Shown piece after piece: positions 25,444 to 34,795 of a DNA stretch of 54,332 nt. The stretch comes from Peptacetobacter sp900539645 (GTDB lineage: Bacteria; Bacillota; Clostridia; Peptostreptococcales; Peptostreptococcaceae), in contig NZ_JBLOUI010000011.1 of the NCBI RefSeq assembly GCF_047807365.1, forward strand, positions 1-54,332, written 5' to 3'. The position numbers and the translations under genes are program-made. The notes below the pieces were generated by a model. It searched no databases. It saw only the letters and a list, made by a program, of their open reading frames with translations, and was not told the origin of the DNA. The first letter of the stretch is position 1. Every line of letters begins with the position of its first letter.

Positions 25444-25474
25444 TATTCCACCTGCCTTCACCGACTAGATTTTA

Positions 25475-26869
25475 CTATGCATTCTGCACTCTAGCAGTTA
25501 CATCATCTATTGTTCCAGCAAATAAGAATGCTGATTCAGGAATATCGTCGTGTTTTCCATCTAATATTTCTCTAAATCCTCTAACTGTTTCTTTTATTGG
25601 AACATATTTACCTTCTTTTCCAGTAAACTGTTCAGCAACAGCAAACGGCTGAGAAAGGAATTTCTGTATCTTTCTAGCTCTTGCAACAGTTAGTTTATCT
25701 TCATCAGATAATTCATCCATACCTAATATTGCTATTATATCCTGAAGTTCTCTATATCTCTGCAGTATAGACTGAACTTCTCTAGCTGTTTTGTAATGTT
25801 CTTCTCCAACTATTTTAGGATCTAGTACTCTTGATGTTGATTCAAGTGGATCAACTGCAGGATATATACCCTGAGAAGATATCTGTCTTGAAAGAACTGT
25901 CTTAGCATCTAGATGTGAGAATGTTGTAGCTGGAGCCGGGTCAGTAAGGTCATCGGCTGGCACATATACTGCCTGAACTGATGTTATAGAACCATCTTTT
26001 GTAGATGTTATTCTTTCCTGTAAAGCACCCATTTCTGTAGCTAGTGTTGGCTGGTAACCAACTGCTGAAGGCATACGTCCTAGAAGTGCTGAAACTTCTG
26101 AACCCGCCTGAGTAAATCTGAATATATTATCTATGAATAAAAGTACGTCCTGATGTTCTTCATCTCTAAAGTACTCTGCCATTGTAAGACCAGTTAATGC
26201 AACTCTCATTCTGGCTCCAGGTGGCTCATTCATCTGCCCGAATACCATTGCAGTTTTTGATAAAACTCCTGATTCAGTCATTTCTTGGTATAAGTCATTA
26301 CCCTCTCTTGTTCTTTCTCCAACTCCTGAGAATACTGATATACCACCATGCTGCTTAGCTATATTGTTTATAAGCTCCTGTATTAGTACTGTTTTACCAA
26401 CACCAGCACCACCAAATAGACCTATTTTACCACCTTTTAGATATGGAGCTAAAAGGTCTACTACTTTTATTCCTGTTTCAAGTATTTCTGCATGTGTTTC
26501 TAATTCGTCGAAATCTGGAGACTGTCTGTGTATAGGCATTCTTTTTACACCTTCAAGTTCCCCTTTTCTATCAACTGCATTTCCTAATACATTGAATACT
26601 CTTCCTAAAGTTTCTTTACCAACTGGTACACTTATTGGAGCACCTGTATCTATGGCATCTGCTCCTCTTACCATACCATCTGTAGCATTCATAGATATAC
26701 ATCTAGCTGTATCGTCACCGATATGCTGTGTAACCTCTGCTACAACTTTATGGCCATCTTTCATTTCTATTTCAATTGCATTGAATAGGTTTGGAAGTTC
26801 TCTACCGCTGTTAAACTTTACGTCTATTACGGCACCTATTACCTGCACTACTTTACCTTTATTCGCCAT
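25475..26869 (-). CDS. atpD: F1 ATP synthase beta subunit
   Basis: A 464-residue catalytic subunit. Walker A GGAGVGKTVL lies near residue 155, and the ALTGLTMAEYFRDEE and LLFIDNIFRFTQAGSEVSALLGR regions (Walker B and the DELSEED neighbourhood, here MDELSDEDKL) follow. It makes ATP from ADP and phosphate at the interface with alpha. Start after AGGAGGTC, 15 bp past atpG. Confidence 0.98.
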   Translation of the reverse strand: MANKGKVVQVIGAVIDVKFNSGRELPNLFNAIEIEMKDGHKVVAEVTQHIGDDTARCISMNATDGMVRGADAIDTGAPISVPVGKETLGRVFNVLGNAVDRKGELEGVKRMPIHRQSPDFDELETHAEILETGIKVVDLLAPYLKGGKIGLFGGAGVGKTVLIQELINNIAKQHGGISVFSGVGERTREGNDLYQEMTESGVLSKTAMVFGQMNEPPGARMRVALTGLTMAEYFRDEEHQDVLLFIDNIFRFTQAGSEVSALLGRMPSAVGYQPTLATEMGALQERITSTKDGSITSVQAVYVPADDLTDPAPATTFSHLDAKTVLSRQISSQGIYPAVDPLESTSRVLDPKIVGEEHYKTAREVQSILQRYRELQDIIAILGMDELSDEDKLTVARARKIQKFLSQPFAVAEQFTGKEGKYVPIKETVRGFREILDGKHDDIPESAFLFAGTIDDVTARVQNA

Positions 26870-26884
26870 CTGATTATGACCTCC

Positions 26885-27778
26885 TTATTTAAGAGCCTCT
26901 GCTCCACCGGCTATTTCTGTTATTTCCCGTGTTATAGATGACTGTCTTGCTCTATTGTATTCTGCTTCTAATTTATTTAACATTTCATCCGCACTATCTG
27001 TTGCAGACTGCATAGCATTTCTTCTAGAAGCCTGCTCGGAAGCAAAAGATTCTCTTATTCCATTGTACACCTGAGATGCTGTATATTCTGAAATTAATCT
27101 TTTGAAAATAACTTCCGCAGAAGGAAGATACTGTCTTCTTGGCTCTACCTTCTTAGGATTTTTTCTTTTTTCTCTTTCATCTAATTTTTTCTCATCCTGT
27201 TTAAGCATTTCAAGTTCTACTGGGAATAGTCTTTTTTCTCTTACTGTCTGTATAAGAGCTGATCTAAATTTTGTATATATAAAATATATCTCGTCAATTT
27301 CTTTATCTTCGTATAATTGTATAAGATTTTGAGTTATCTCATGCATCTCATCAAATGCACAGTGTTCTGCGCTTTCTATTTTAAAAGGTATTTCAAATCC
27401 CTTTTTAGCAAAGTACTCGCAAGCCTTTTTACCAACTGGAACAACCATATCCTTTTCTGGATTCCGCAGTTCCATTACAGATTTGAATATATTTACATTG
27501 TATCCACCAGCAAGACCTCTATCTCCTGCAACAGCTATAAAACATCTTTTTTTAACTTCTCTTTTTTCGACAAATTCTTTACAAGATGATTTTACATCTG
27601 CACCAGTTCTAATCATCATATCGTATAATTCATACGCATATGGTTTTGATCTTTCTGCTTTTTCTCTAGCTTTCATCAATTTAGAAGAAGAAACAAGGTT
27701 CATCGCACTAGTTATCTGTCTAGTACTTTCTATACTTGCCTTTCTTCTTTTTATCTCTTTAGTTCCGACTCCTGCCAT
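26885..27778 (-). CDS. atpG: F1 ATP synthase gamma subunit
   Basis: A 297-residue central rotor shaft subunit. The N-terminal GTKEIKRRKASIESTRQIT and the C-terminal ARQSSITREITEIAGGAEAL helices that form the coiled-coil axle are conserved. A charged insertion (KRKNPKKVEPRRQYLP) sits in the middle. Its start codon abuts the atpA stop; translation is coupled. Confidence 0.97.
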   Translation of the reverse strand: MAGVGTKEIKRRKASIESTRQITSAMNLVSSSKLMKAREKAERSKPYAYELYDMMIRTGADVKSSCKEFVEKREVKKRCFIAVAGDRGLAGGYNVNIFKSVMELRNPEKDMVVPVGKKACEYFAKKGFEIPFKIESAEHCAFDEMHEITQNLIQLYEDKEIDEIYFIYTKFRSALIQTVREKRLFPVELEMLKQDEKKLDEREKRKNPKKVEPRRQYLPSAEVIFKRLISEYTASQVYNGIRESFASEQASRRNAMQSATDSADEMLNKLEAEYNRARQSSITREITEIAGGAEALK

Positions 27779-29272
27779 TTATCTCACCTCTTTTTTAAAG
27801 TTTTCTACTAATTCAGTGAGTTCTTTTCCGTAGTCTTCTCCATTAAGAATTTTTTCGTATATACTTGGTTTATTTTTTCTTATATAGAAACATAATTCTT
27901 TTTCAAAATTATGTATTTCATTTATCTCTACATCGTCGAATAATCCATTAAGTACAGAGTAAACTGTCACTACCTGTTCTTCAACTGGTAATGGTTTATG
28001 TTCATCCTGTTTTAGTATTTCTACTATTCTTTCACCCTGTTCTAGTCTTGCCTTAGTATCTGCATCTAAGTCTGAACCGAACTGAGAGAACGCAGCTAAC
28101 TCTCTATACTGAGAATAAGCTAGTTTTAATTCTGATGCTAATTTCTTCATAGATTTTATCTGGGCTGCCCCACCAACTCTCGAAACTGATATACCAGGGT
28201 CAACTGCTGGTCTTATTCCTGAGTGGAATAATTCAGGCTGAAGATATATCTGTCCATCTGTTATAGATATTACGTTTGTTGGTATGTATGAAGAAACGTC
28301 ACCTTCCTGAGTTTCTATGACTGGTATCGCAGTCATTGAACCTCCACCAAGCTCATCTGAAAGTTTTGCAGATCTTTCAAGAAGTCTTGAATGTAGGTAG
28401 AATACATCCCCAGGATAAGCTTCACGTCCTGGTGGTCTTCTTAATAATAAAGACATTTCTCTGTAAGCAACCGCGTGTTTACTTAAGTCATCGTATATTA
28501 TTAAGACATCTTTTCCCTGATACATAAATTCTTCACCCATTGCAGTACCTGCATAAGGTGCTAAGTACTGAAGTGGAGCTGATTCTGATGCTGTAGCAGA
28601 TACTACTATTGTATAGTCCATTGCCCCGTAATCTCTTAGTGAGCTAACTAACTGCGCAACAGTAGATTTTTTCTGTCCTATAGCAACATAAATACAAATT
28701 ATATCTTTACCTTTCTGGTTAAGTATTGTATCAGTAAGTATAGATGTTTTACCTGTCTGTTTATCACCTATTACTAGTTCTCTCTGTCCTTTACCTATTG
28801 GAACCATTGCATCTATCGCCTTTATACCAGTCTGAAGTGGCTGATATACAGATCTTCTATCCATTATTCCTGGAGCCTCTGCTTCTATAGGTCTTGTTTT
28901 ATCAGTTTTTATACTTCCTCTTCCGTCTATTGGGTTACCTAGAGGATCCACAACTCTACCTATTAGAGCATCTCCTACTGGAACTTCAACTATTTTTCCA
29001 GTTCTTTTAACTATGTCATCTTCTTTTATTCCCTCTTCATCTCCAAGAAGAACTGCCCCGACAGTTTCTTTCTCTAGATTTAGAGCCATCCCATATACGC
29101 CTCCTGGGAATTCAAGAAGTTCGCCAGCCATTACATCATCAAGTCCGTAAATACTCGCTATATTATCACCTACGTTGAATATTTTTCCTGTATCAGATAG
29201 CTCGACTCTGTTATCGTAGTCTTTTATCTGCCGTCTGATTATCGAACTTATTTCTTCAGGATTTAAACCCAT
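27779..29272 (-). CDS. atpA: F1 ATP synthase alpha subunit
   Basis: A 497-residue non-catalytic nucleotide-binding subunit with GDKQTGKTSI (near 170) and LIIYDDLSKHAVAYREMSLL. The stretch GISVSRVGGAAQ carries the arginine finger that completes the beta active site. Slightly shorter than the ~502 residues common in Firmicutes. Lies 18 bp after atpH. Confidence 0.98.
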   Translation of the reverse strand: MGLNPEEISSIIRRQIKDYDNRVELSDTGKIFNVGDNIASIYGLDDVMAGELLEFPGGVYGMALNLEKETVGAVLLGDEEGIKEDDIVKRTGKIVEVPVGDALIGRVVDPLGNPIDGRGSIKTDKTRPIEAEAPGIMDRRSVYQPLQTGIKAIDAMVPIGKGQRELVIGDKQTGKTSILTDTILNQKGKDIICIYVAIGQKKSTVAQLVSSLRDYGAMDYTIVVSATASESAPLQYLAPYAGTAMGEEFMYQGKDVLIIYDDLSKHAVAYREMSLLLRRPPGREAYPGDVFYLHSRLLERSAKLSDELGGGSMTAIPVIETQEGDVSSYIPTNVISITDGQIYLQPELFHSGIRPAVDPGISVSRVGGAAQIKSMKKLASELKLAYSQYRELAAFSQFGSDLDADTKARLEQGERIVEILKQDEHKPLPVEEQVVTVYSVLNGLFDDVEINEIHNFEKELCFYIRKNKPSIYEKILNGEDYGKELTELVENFKKEVR

Positions 29273-29290
29273 ATTCTCACCGCCGTTTCC

Positions 29291-29830
29291 TTATATCATT
29301 TTAGACAGTTCTTTTTTAAGTCCGTTTATTCTACTTCTTACAGTACCGTCTATTTCCTTGTTTCCAATCTTTATAAAGACTCCTCCCATTAAGGACTTGT
29401 CTATTTTATTTTCTAACTTAACAACTCTACTAAATTTCTTAGACATCTTAGCTTCTAGCTCTTTTATCTCTTCATCAGATAATGCAACTACACTATAGAC
29501 TGTACCTTTTTCTAGAGTTTTCTTGTCGTTTACTAATTTCACAAATCTGTGGTATACATCATCTATATATCTAATTTTTTTTCTATCTATTAGAACTTTT
29601 AAAAAATTTATAAGGTATATATCAGTTGTATCAGAAAAGATTTTTTCGAGAATAGCCTTTTTATCATCGGCTAATATAAAAGGTGTTTTTAATACATCCG
29701 AAAGATCCTTATTTTCTTTGATAGTTTTTACAACTTCAGAAAACTGAGCTAAAACCTCGTCTGTAGTTTCAGTTTCCTCAGCCACGTCAAACATAGCTTT
29801 TGCATATACTGGAGCTGATTCATCTATCAT
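29291..29830 (-). CDS. atpH: ATP synthase delta subunit
   Basis: A 179-residue stator subunit (OSCP homologue). It opens YAKAMFDVAEE and ends MGGVFIKIGNKEIDGTVRSRINGLKKEL, the conserved C-terminal strand. It ties the b-subunit stalk to the top of F1. Its start overlaps the atpF stop by 4 bases (ATGA). Confidence 0.95.
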   Translation of the reverse strand: MIDESAPVYAKAMFDVAEETETTDEVLAQFSEVVKTIKENKDLSDVLKTPFILADDKKAILEKIFSDTTDIYLINFLKVLIDRKKIRYIDDVYHRFVKLVNDKKTLEKGTVYSVVALSDEEIKELEAKMSKKFSRVVKLENKIDKSLMGGVFIKIGNKEIDGTVRSRINGLKKELSKMI

Positions 29831-30327
29831 ACTACGTCTCCTGTTCTATCTATAAATTCGTCTATCAGTTCTTTATGTTTATCCTTATCTATTTCTTTTT
29901 CTATTACTTTAGATGCTGCAAGGATAACAAGATCTGACATCTCGTCCTTCATATCGTTCATAGCCCGGATTCTTTCTTCCTCTATTTCTCGTTTTGCTCT
30001 TTCCTTCATTATTTCAGCATCTCTCTTAGCGTCATCTTTAATCATATATGATTTTTCTTTTGCCGCTTCTACTGCTGAATTTATTATATTTCTTCCTTCT
30101 TCTTCTGCTTTTCCAACTTTTTCTTCGTATTCTTTCTTGAAGGCTTCACCTTCTTCTCTTATCTTCTTACCTTCCTGTATATCCATTGCTATATCTTCTT
30201 CTCTAGCTTTTATAACAGCCATAACTGGTTTAAATAAGAGATGTTTAAGTATTAGAAAGATTACAACCGCATTAGCTAGCTGGAAAAAGTATTCGTATGT
30301 TAGTGTTACTAACGGTTTTAATTCCAT
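29827..30327 (-). CDS. atpF: ATP synthase b subunit
   Basis: A 166-residue peripheral stalk protein: one N-terminal membrane helix (about 10-28, ANAVVIFLILKHLLFKPV) and a long charged coiled coil (about 40-150). It dimerises and holds F1 to the a subunit. Overlaps atpH; follows atpE by 54 bp. Confidence 0.95.
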   Translation of the reverse strand: MELKPLVTLTYEYFFQLANAVVIFLILKHLLFKPVMAVIKAREEDIAMDIQEGKKIREEGEAFKKEYEEKVGKAEEEGRNIINSAVEAAKEKSYMIKDDAKRDAEIMKERAKREIEEERIRAMNDMKDEMSDLVILAASKVIEKEIDKDKHKELIDEFIDRTGDVV

Positions 30328-30381
30328 ACTCTATCCCTCCTTTCTGTGAATATCATCACAGTATAACACGTTATTTCCGTC

Positions 30382-30633
30382 CTATATCCAAGGATTAACG
30401 AATATAAGAATTATCGCTATTATAAGTCCGTATATTGCTGTTGATTCTGCTATGGCAGCCCCAACTATGAATGAAGACATTATTTCACTCTTTGCTTCTG
30501 GCTGGTTACCAACTGCTTCTGCTAGTTTACCTGCTGCGTAACCCTGTCCTAAACCTGCTCCTATACCTGTAAATACTGCTATACCTGCTCCTATTGCTGA
30601 TCCTGCAACTGCTATTGCTGTAGCCATATCCAT
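30382..30633 (-). CDS. atpE: F0 ATP synthase c subunit, sodium-type
   Basis: An 83-residue hairpin of two membrane helices joined by the polar loop GNQPEAKS. The ion carboxylate is E63. The surrounding ligands Q30, S64, T65 and Y68 (in GLGQGYAAGK and AESTAIY) match those of the sodium-binding c ring of Ilyobacter tartaricus, with I61 where that enzyme has valine. This predicts sodium coupling. A strong GAGGAGGAAA ribosome site and an upstream hairpin (30730-30751) suit its high copy need. Confidence 0.95.
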   Translation of the reverse strand: MDMATAIAVAGSAIGAGIAVFTGIGAGLGQGYAAGKLAEAVGNQPEAKSEIMSSFIVGAAIAESTAIYGLIIAIILIFVNPWI

Positions 30634-30729
30634 AATAATTTCCTCCTCTGGCCTTTTGCCATTTAATATTTTTTAATTTAATTTATTTTAATTTTTACTA
30701 TATTTTTACTTTACACACTCTACTTTATA

Positions 30730-30751
30730 AACTTAGCATCTTTTCTAAGTT
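30730..30751 (-). repeat. Hairpin in the atpB-atpE gap
   Basis: Stem aacttag / ctaagtt with an 8-nt loop in the 126-bp gap upstream of atpE. It has no T-tract and could be an mRNA processing or stability element favouring atpE expression. Confidence 0.35.
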
Positions 30752-30759
30752 ATAAAGTT

Positions 30760-31524
30760 CTAAGCATTTTTTAATTTTTTCTTTTCTAACTTTCTAGATT
30801 CTCTTTTCTTTAATAGACTAATGTCTACTGAATTACTTATAAATACCATTGTAAGCATTATAAATATAAATGCCTGTATAGAACCTGCAAATATATCAAA
30901 GTATAAATGAAGTGGTACCGGCACTAAAAACTGTGCAAACGGAATACTAACTCCTGGTATTAATTCAGATACAAAAGCCATAAGTCTGTAGAATAACATC
31001 ATTATAAGCGTACCACCCATTATATTACCAAATGGACGGAAACTTAATGAAATAGGTCTAGCTATTTCTCCAACTAAGTTTATTGGTAATAGTACCGGTG
31101 TCGGTTCAATCATGTCTTTGAACACTGCGCCACCATTAAATCTAATAGATACTGAATATATAAGTATTACTGTTATTGTAGATAATGCTAATGTAGTATC
31201 TAAATCGACTGTAGGCGACCTCAGACCGATTAACGGAACTAGGTTCGAACATAAGAAGAATAAGAATAAACTCCCTATATAAGGAACTATATTTGGTATT
31301 CTTTCTACCAATTCTTTCCCCATTGTTGTCTCGACTAAGTTATAAAGTTTGAGAACAGCATATTCGAGGAATACCTGAACTTTACTCTCTGGTACCTTCT
31401 TTAAATTTCTTGTTAGAAGATATGATGCTATAGCAAGACCTGCTATTATAATCCAACTTACTATAACTGTTTCGCTGAGCCTAAATCCATTAATATTTAC
31501 CAACCATCTCGCCTGTGTATTCAT
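30760..31524 (-). CDS. atpB: F0 ATP synthase a subunit
   Basis: A 254-residue membrane subunit with five to six hydrophobic helices. RPISLSFRPFGNIMGGTLI contains the essential arginine facing the c ring, and the C-terminal helix region HLYFDIFAGSIQAFIFIMLTMVFI is conserved. It provides the two ion half-channels. Starts 4 bp after atpI. The tail is lysine/arginine rich. Confidence 0.95.
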   Translation of the reverse strand: MNTQARWLVNINGFRLSETVIVSWIIIAGLAIASYLLTRNLKKVPESKVQVFLEYAVLKLYNLVETTMGKELVERIPNIVPYIGSLFLFFLCSNLVPLIGLRSPTVDLDTTLALSTITVILIYSVSIRFNGGAVFKDMIEPTPVLLPINLVGEIARPISLSFRPFGNIMGGTLIMMLFYRLMAFVSELIPGVSIPFAQFLVPVPLHLYFDIFAGSIQAFIFIMLTMVFISNSVDISLLKKRESRKLEKKKLKNA

Positions 31525-31528
31525 CTAG

Positions 31529-31960
31529 CTATGCCTCCTTTCTCGTAAAAATAGCTGATATCTTCTGCACCATTAAGACTACCTGTGTACTTAAAAGTCC
31601 AAGCGCTGCAGTAAACATACTAACTGAATCCAATTTTGCCCCAATAAATAAGATAACGACATATATTGCGAATCTAAAGAAATATCCTCCCGCAAATTTT
31701 AATTGGACTACAGTCTTCCCTGCTTGATTCACCAAACTCTCCGTTGATGATACAAGCATACAAAAGTTAAATATTGAGGCTGCACTTCCTATTATTAGGC
31801 CAAGAACAGCCGCACTATCCAACTTTAAAACGCTACCTATAAGAGTCTCTCTGTCTATAGACATCTTTGAACAAACCATTAAAGCTATAATAACAACTAT
31901 ATCAAAAATAATGATTCCTTTTATCACTGCTTTAACCTGATTTTTCAACATATTATCCAT
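31529..31960 (-). CDS. atpI: ATP synthase subunit I
   Basis: I choose the ATG at 31960 (after GGGGATGTGAT), giving 143 residues. An upstream in-frame TTG overlaps a TATAAT (32008-32013) that is the likely -10 of the operon, so it cannot be the start. Four membrane helices are visible (about 13-32, 51-73, 86-104 and 108-128 in this numbering). AtpI assists c-ring assembly and is poorly conserved in sequence; the call rests on topology and position as first gene of the operon. Confidence 0.8.
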   Translation of the reverse strand: MDNMLKNQVKAVIKGIIIFDIVVIIALMVCSKMSIDRETLIGSVLKLDSAAVLGLIIGSAASIFNFCMLVSSTESLVNQAGKTVVQLKFAGGYFFRFAIYVVILFIGAKLDSVSMFTAALGLLSTQVVLMVQKISAIFTRKEA

Positions 31961-32013
31961 CAGATCACATCCCCTTTTTGAAATTATTTTTTCATCCATA
32001 TTACTCAATTATA

Positions 32014-32411
32014 CCCTATTAACAGGATAAGTAACATAGTATATTATTTATTTTTATGTATTTGTTTAAAATAATAAATTATTTTTTGTTTATTATTAAT
32101 TTAAACTATTGATTTTTTACAATAAAGCTATATTTTTTAATTATATTGATATCTGAATAATTAGAAAGATGCATGATTTTCGCCTTTGTATTTTGTATAT
32201 TTTTAAAAACTAACTCATTATAGAATATTTTTTTAAAGTTATCAACCTTATTTTTATCTTTTAACAAAATTTCAATTTAAATTCTTCTAGCTCTAAATTT
32301 CTTCACATAAAATCTCTCAATACTAGTTATTCCAACGCTTGTAAAAAAACATTTTCCTGAATTTTACGTTCAAAAAGCACTATTGATAATCTTTTCTTAT
32401 AGTAAAATAAT
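32014..32411. other. Long AT-rich intergenic region
   Basis: About 400 bp between the atp promoter and the dCMP deaminase terminator. It is very AT-rich, with no supported reading frame, repeat or recognisable RNA. Only the upstream part of the atp promoter can be placed here. Confidence 0.4.
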
Positions 32412-32453
32412 AAAAAAAATACCCCGAAAAACTATTTTTCATAATTTCTCGGG
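32412..32453 (-). terminator. Terminator of the dCMP deaminase gene
   Basis: Stem pairing ccccgaaaaa with tttctcggg and eight T on the minus strand, immediately after the stop codon. Confidence 0.8.
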
Positions 32454-32460
32454 TTTGTTT

Positions 32461-32910
32461 TTACAATTCTTCGGGATATTTTATCATTTCTACTCCAGCT
32501 TCCTCTAATAATTGTGTTGAAAGGTCATCTGGATAATCTCCCTTGTATATTATTTTTTTGATTCCTGCGTTTATACACATCTTCGCACATAGTACACAAG
32601 GTCTAGTAGTTACGTATAGAGTAGCATCTTTTATGCTAACCCCATTGTATGCAGCCTGTATTATTGCATTTTGTTCTGCATGTAGTGCTCTACAAAGTTC
32701 GTGTCTTTCTCCAGAAGGTATATGCATCTGTTCCCTTTTACAACCTATATTTTGACAATGTTCTAAGTTTTTAGGAGCTCCATTGTATCCTGTAGTAAGT
32801 ATCTGTTTGTCTTTTACAATTATAGCCCCAACCTGTCTTCTTATACAAGTCGATCTCTTTTTCACTACCTCGGCAATTTCCATAAAATATTCGTCCCATG
32901 AAGGTCTCAT
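32461..32910 (-). CDS. Deoxycytidylate deaminase (ComEB-like)
   Basis: A 149-residue zinc deaminase. HAEQ (H77, E79 catalytic) and PCVLC (C105, C108) form the zinc site. An additional histidine/cysteine-rich stretch (EHCQNIGCKREQ) is the structural zinc element of dCMP deaminases. It turns dCMP into dUMP for thymidylate synthesis. Monocistronic. Confidence 0.93.
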   Translation of the reverse strand: MRPSWDEYFMEIAEVVKKRSTCIRRQVGAIIVKDKQILTTGYNGAPKNLEHCQNIGCKREQMHIPSGERHELCRALHAEQNAIIQAAYNGVSIKDATLYVTTRPCVLCAKMCINAGIKKIIYKGDYPDDLSTQLLEEAGVEMIKYPEEL

Positions 32911-32998
32911 CTTAAATCACTCCTTTTTAAGCAATTATTATATATATATAATGAAACTTTATATTTTAATTATGCAATTTTTATTCAAAAATATTTAT

Positions 32999-33038
32999 AA
33001 AAAAACTGCCTCTTTATACAAGATTATAAAAAGGCAGT
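32999..33038 (-). terminator. Terminator of rpiB
   Basis: Stem actgcctcttta / taaaaaggcagt and seven T on the minus strand. Confidence 0.8.
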
Positions 33039-33062
33039 AGTTATCTCTAAATCAAAATGGAT

Positions 33063-33515
33063 TTATTTTGTGTATTTTTTTTCTATATCCATTAACATAT
33101 CTACTCTAGTCTGATGTCTTCCACCTTCGAATTCTGTATCAAGGTATGCATCTACTATGTCAAGTGCTAGTCCTGGTCCAACTACTCTTCCACCCATTGC
33201 AAGCATATTTGCATTGTTATGAGCTTTAGTCATTCTAGCTGAGAAAGTATCACTTACAACAGCACATCTTATTCCAGGAACTTTGTTAGCTGCTAAAGAT
33301 ATACCTATTCCAGTTCCGCATACTAATATTCCGCAGTCAGCTTCTCCGTTAGCAACTTTAAGAGCTGCAGCTTCTCCATATTCTGGGTAGTTTACTGAAT
33401 CTGTTGCATTGTTAGTTCCAAGATCCATTACTTCTATCCCTCTTTTTTCAAGGTGAGCTATTATAGCCATTTTTAAATCGTATCCACCGTGGTCACAAGC
33501 TAATGCTATTTTCAT
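33063..33515 (-). CDS. rpiB: Ribose-5-phosphate isomerase B
   Basis: The ATG at 33515, preceded by GGAGG, gives 150 residues. ALACDHGGYDLK (D8, H9) and the catalytic cysteine C66 in LVCGTGIGIS are the RpiB hallmarks; later HNNANMLAMGGR is conserved. It interconverts ribose-5-P and ribulose-5-P and can take up the ribose-5-P produced by DeoB. Could also act on allose- or galactose-phosphates, but family placement is firm. Confidence 0.93.
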   Translation of the reverse strand: MKIALACDHGGYDLKMAIIAHLEKRGIEVMDLGTNNATDSVNYPEYGEAAALKVANGEADCGILVCGTGIGISLAANKVPGIRCAVVSDTFSARMTKAHNNANMLAMGGRVVGPGLALDIVDAYLDTEFEGGRHQTRVDMLMDIEKKYTK

Positions 33516-33642
33516 TTTAAAATCCTCCATCTCGCTTTAATTTTTACGTTTTATGTCCATTTATGAACATTTCTATTATATTATAACATTAATCTATTTT
33601 ATAGTACATTACAAACTAGCTAAATAGTATATATTATAATCT

Positions 33643-34689
33643 TTAATTCGCGTCTATTATTCTATAAGCAGCAGATTTTAAAAGTCTATTCATTATCGCC
33701 TGACCAACTCCACAACTTTCAAAGCATACTGAGTAGACTATATCCATTTTTGCTTCGTCCATTTTTATAAGGGCATCAAAAAGATTTGATGCTACTTCAT
33801 CGTAATCTTTTCCTAAGTCTACAACATAATCGCATTCAAATTTATCCACGTCTTTACTCATACACATTATCCCTGTTTTTTTATTTTCTGCATGATTTTT
33901 TCTAGATAATTCATTCATTTTTGTAATCACATTATTTTCTTCACCTTTTACTATATATACCTGTGCATTAGGTGAGTAGTGTTTATACTTCATACCGGGA
34001 GCTTTTGCTTTTATATTGTCCTCTTTTTTAGTTAAAGATGGATCTATACTAACTTCTCCAAGTACTTCCTCTAACATCTCTTTTGTGATACTTCCTGGTC
34101 TAAGTATCATAGGCTTATCCTCACTAAAATCTACAACCGTAGACTCTAGTCCAAAGTCACAATCTCCGCCCATAATTATTCCAGATACTCTTCCACTCAT
34201 CTCTTTAACAACGTGTTCTGCCTTTGTTGGAGATGGTCTACCAGATATATTTGCAGATGGAGCTGCAATCTGAGTTTTTGACTCTCTTATAAGTGCATTG
34301 GCAATTTTATTTGAAGGCATTCTAATTGCTACTGTTGAAAGCCCTCCACTAGTAACATTTGGAACAATTTCCTTCTTTTTTAGTATTATAGTAAGTGGTC
34401 CTGGCCAAAAGTTTTCCATAGCTTTTTTAGCCTTTTCACCAACTTCAAGCGCTATTTTATCTACTTCTTCTATGTCAGCTATATGGACTATCAGTGGATT
34501 ATCACTAGGACGACCTTTTGCTACATATATTTTCTTAGCTGCATCTTCATCCATAGCGTTTGCACCTAGTCCGTACACAGTTTCAGTTGGAAATATTACA
34601 GTTTCTCCATTTTTTATTTTTTCAGCCATTTCTCTTATTATGCCCATATCTATATTATTTTCATCTACTTTTTTTATAACTGTTTCCAT
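33643..34689 (-). CDS. L-threonylcarbamoyladenylate synthase (Sua5/YwlC)
   Basis: A 348-residue two-domain protein. The YrdC domain (about 10-210) has FPTETVYGLGANA, KGRPSDNPLIVHI, APSANISGRPSPT and ILRPGSIT. A C-terminal Sua5 domain follows (from about 235), starting with the APGMKYKHYSP linker. It makes threonylcarbamoyl-AMP for the t6A37 modification of tRNAs. It is the long Sua5-type form rather than the short TsaC form. Confidence 0.93.
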   Translation of the reverse strand: METVIKKVDENNIDMGIIREMAEKIKNGETVIFPTETVYGLGANAMDEDAAKKIYVAKGRPSDNPLIVHIADIEEVDKIALEVGEKAKKAMENFWPGPLTIILKKKEIVPNVTSGGLSTVAIRMPSNKIANALIRESKTQIAAPSANISGRPSPTKAEHVVKEMSGRVSGIIMGGDCDFGLESTVVDFSEDKPMILRPGSITKEMLEEVLGEVSIDPSLTKKEDNIKAKAPGMKYKHYSPNAQVYIVKGEENNVITKMNELSRKNHAENKKTGIMCMSKDVDKFECDYVVDLGKDYDEVASNLFDALIKMDEAKMDIVYSVCFESCGVGQAIMNRLLKSAAYRIIDAN

Positions 34690-34795
34690 AAATCCACCGA
34701 CCTTCTTTTTATAAATTATTTTCTATAATCTAGTTATAACTAATATACAATATTTTCCATAACTAGACTATAGATTTTAGATTTAATTCCTCCTA

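Noticed and set aside
26364..26873. 169-codon plus-strand frame opposite atpD
   Set aside because: Antisense shadow of a highly conserved gene, with no ribosome site or family resemblance. The same holds for other plus-strand frames inside atp, prfA, mazG and mfd.
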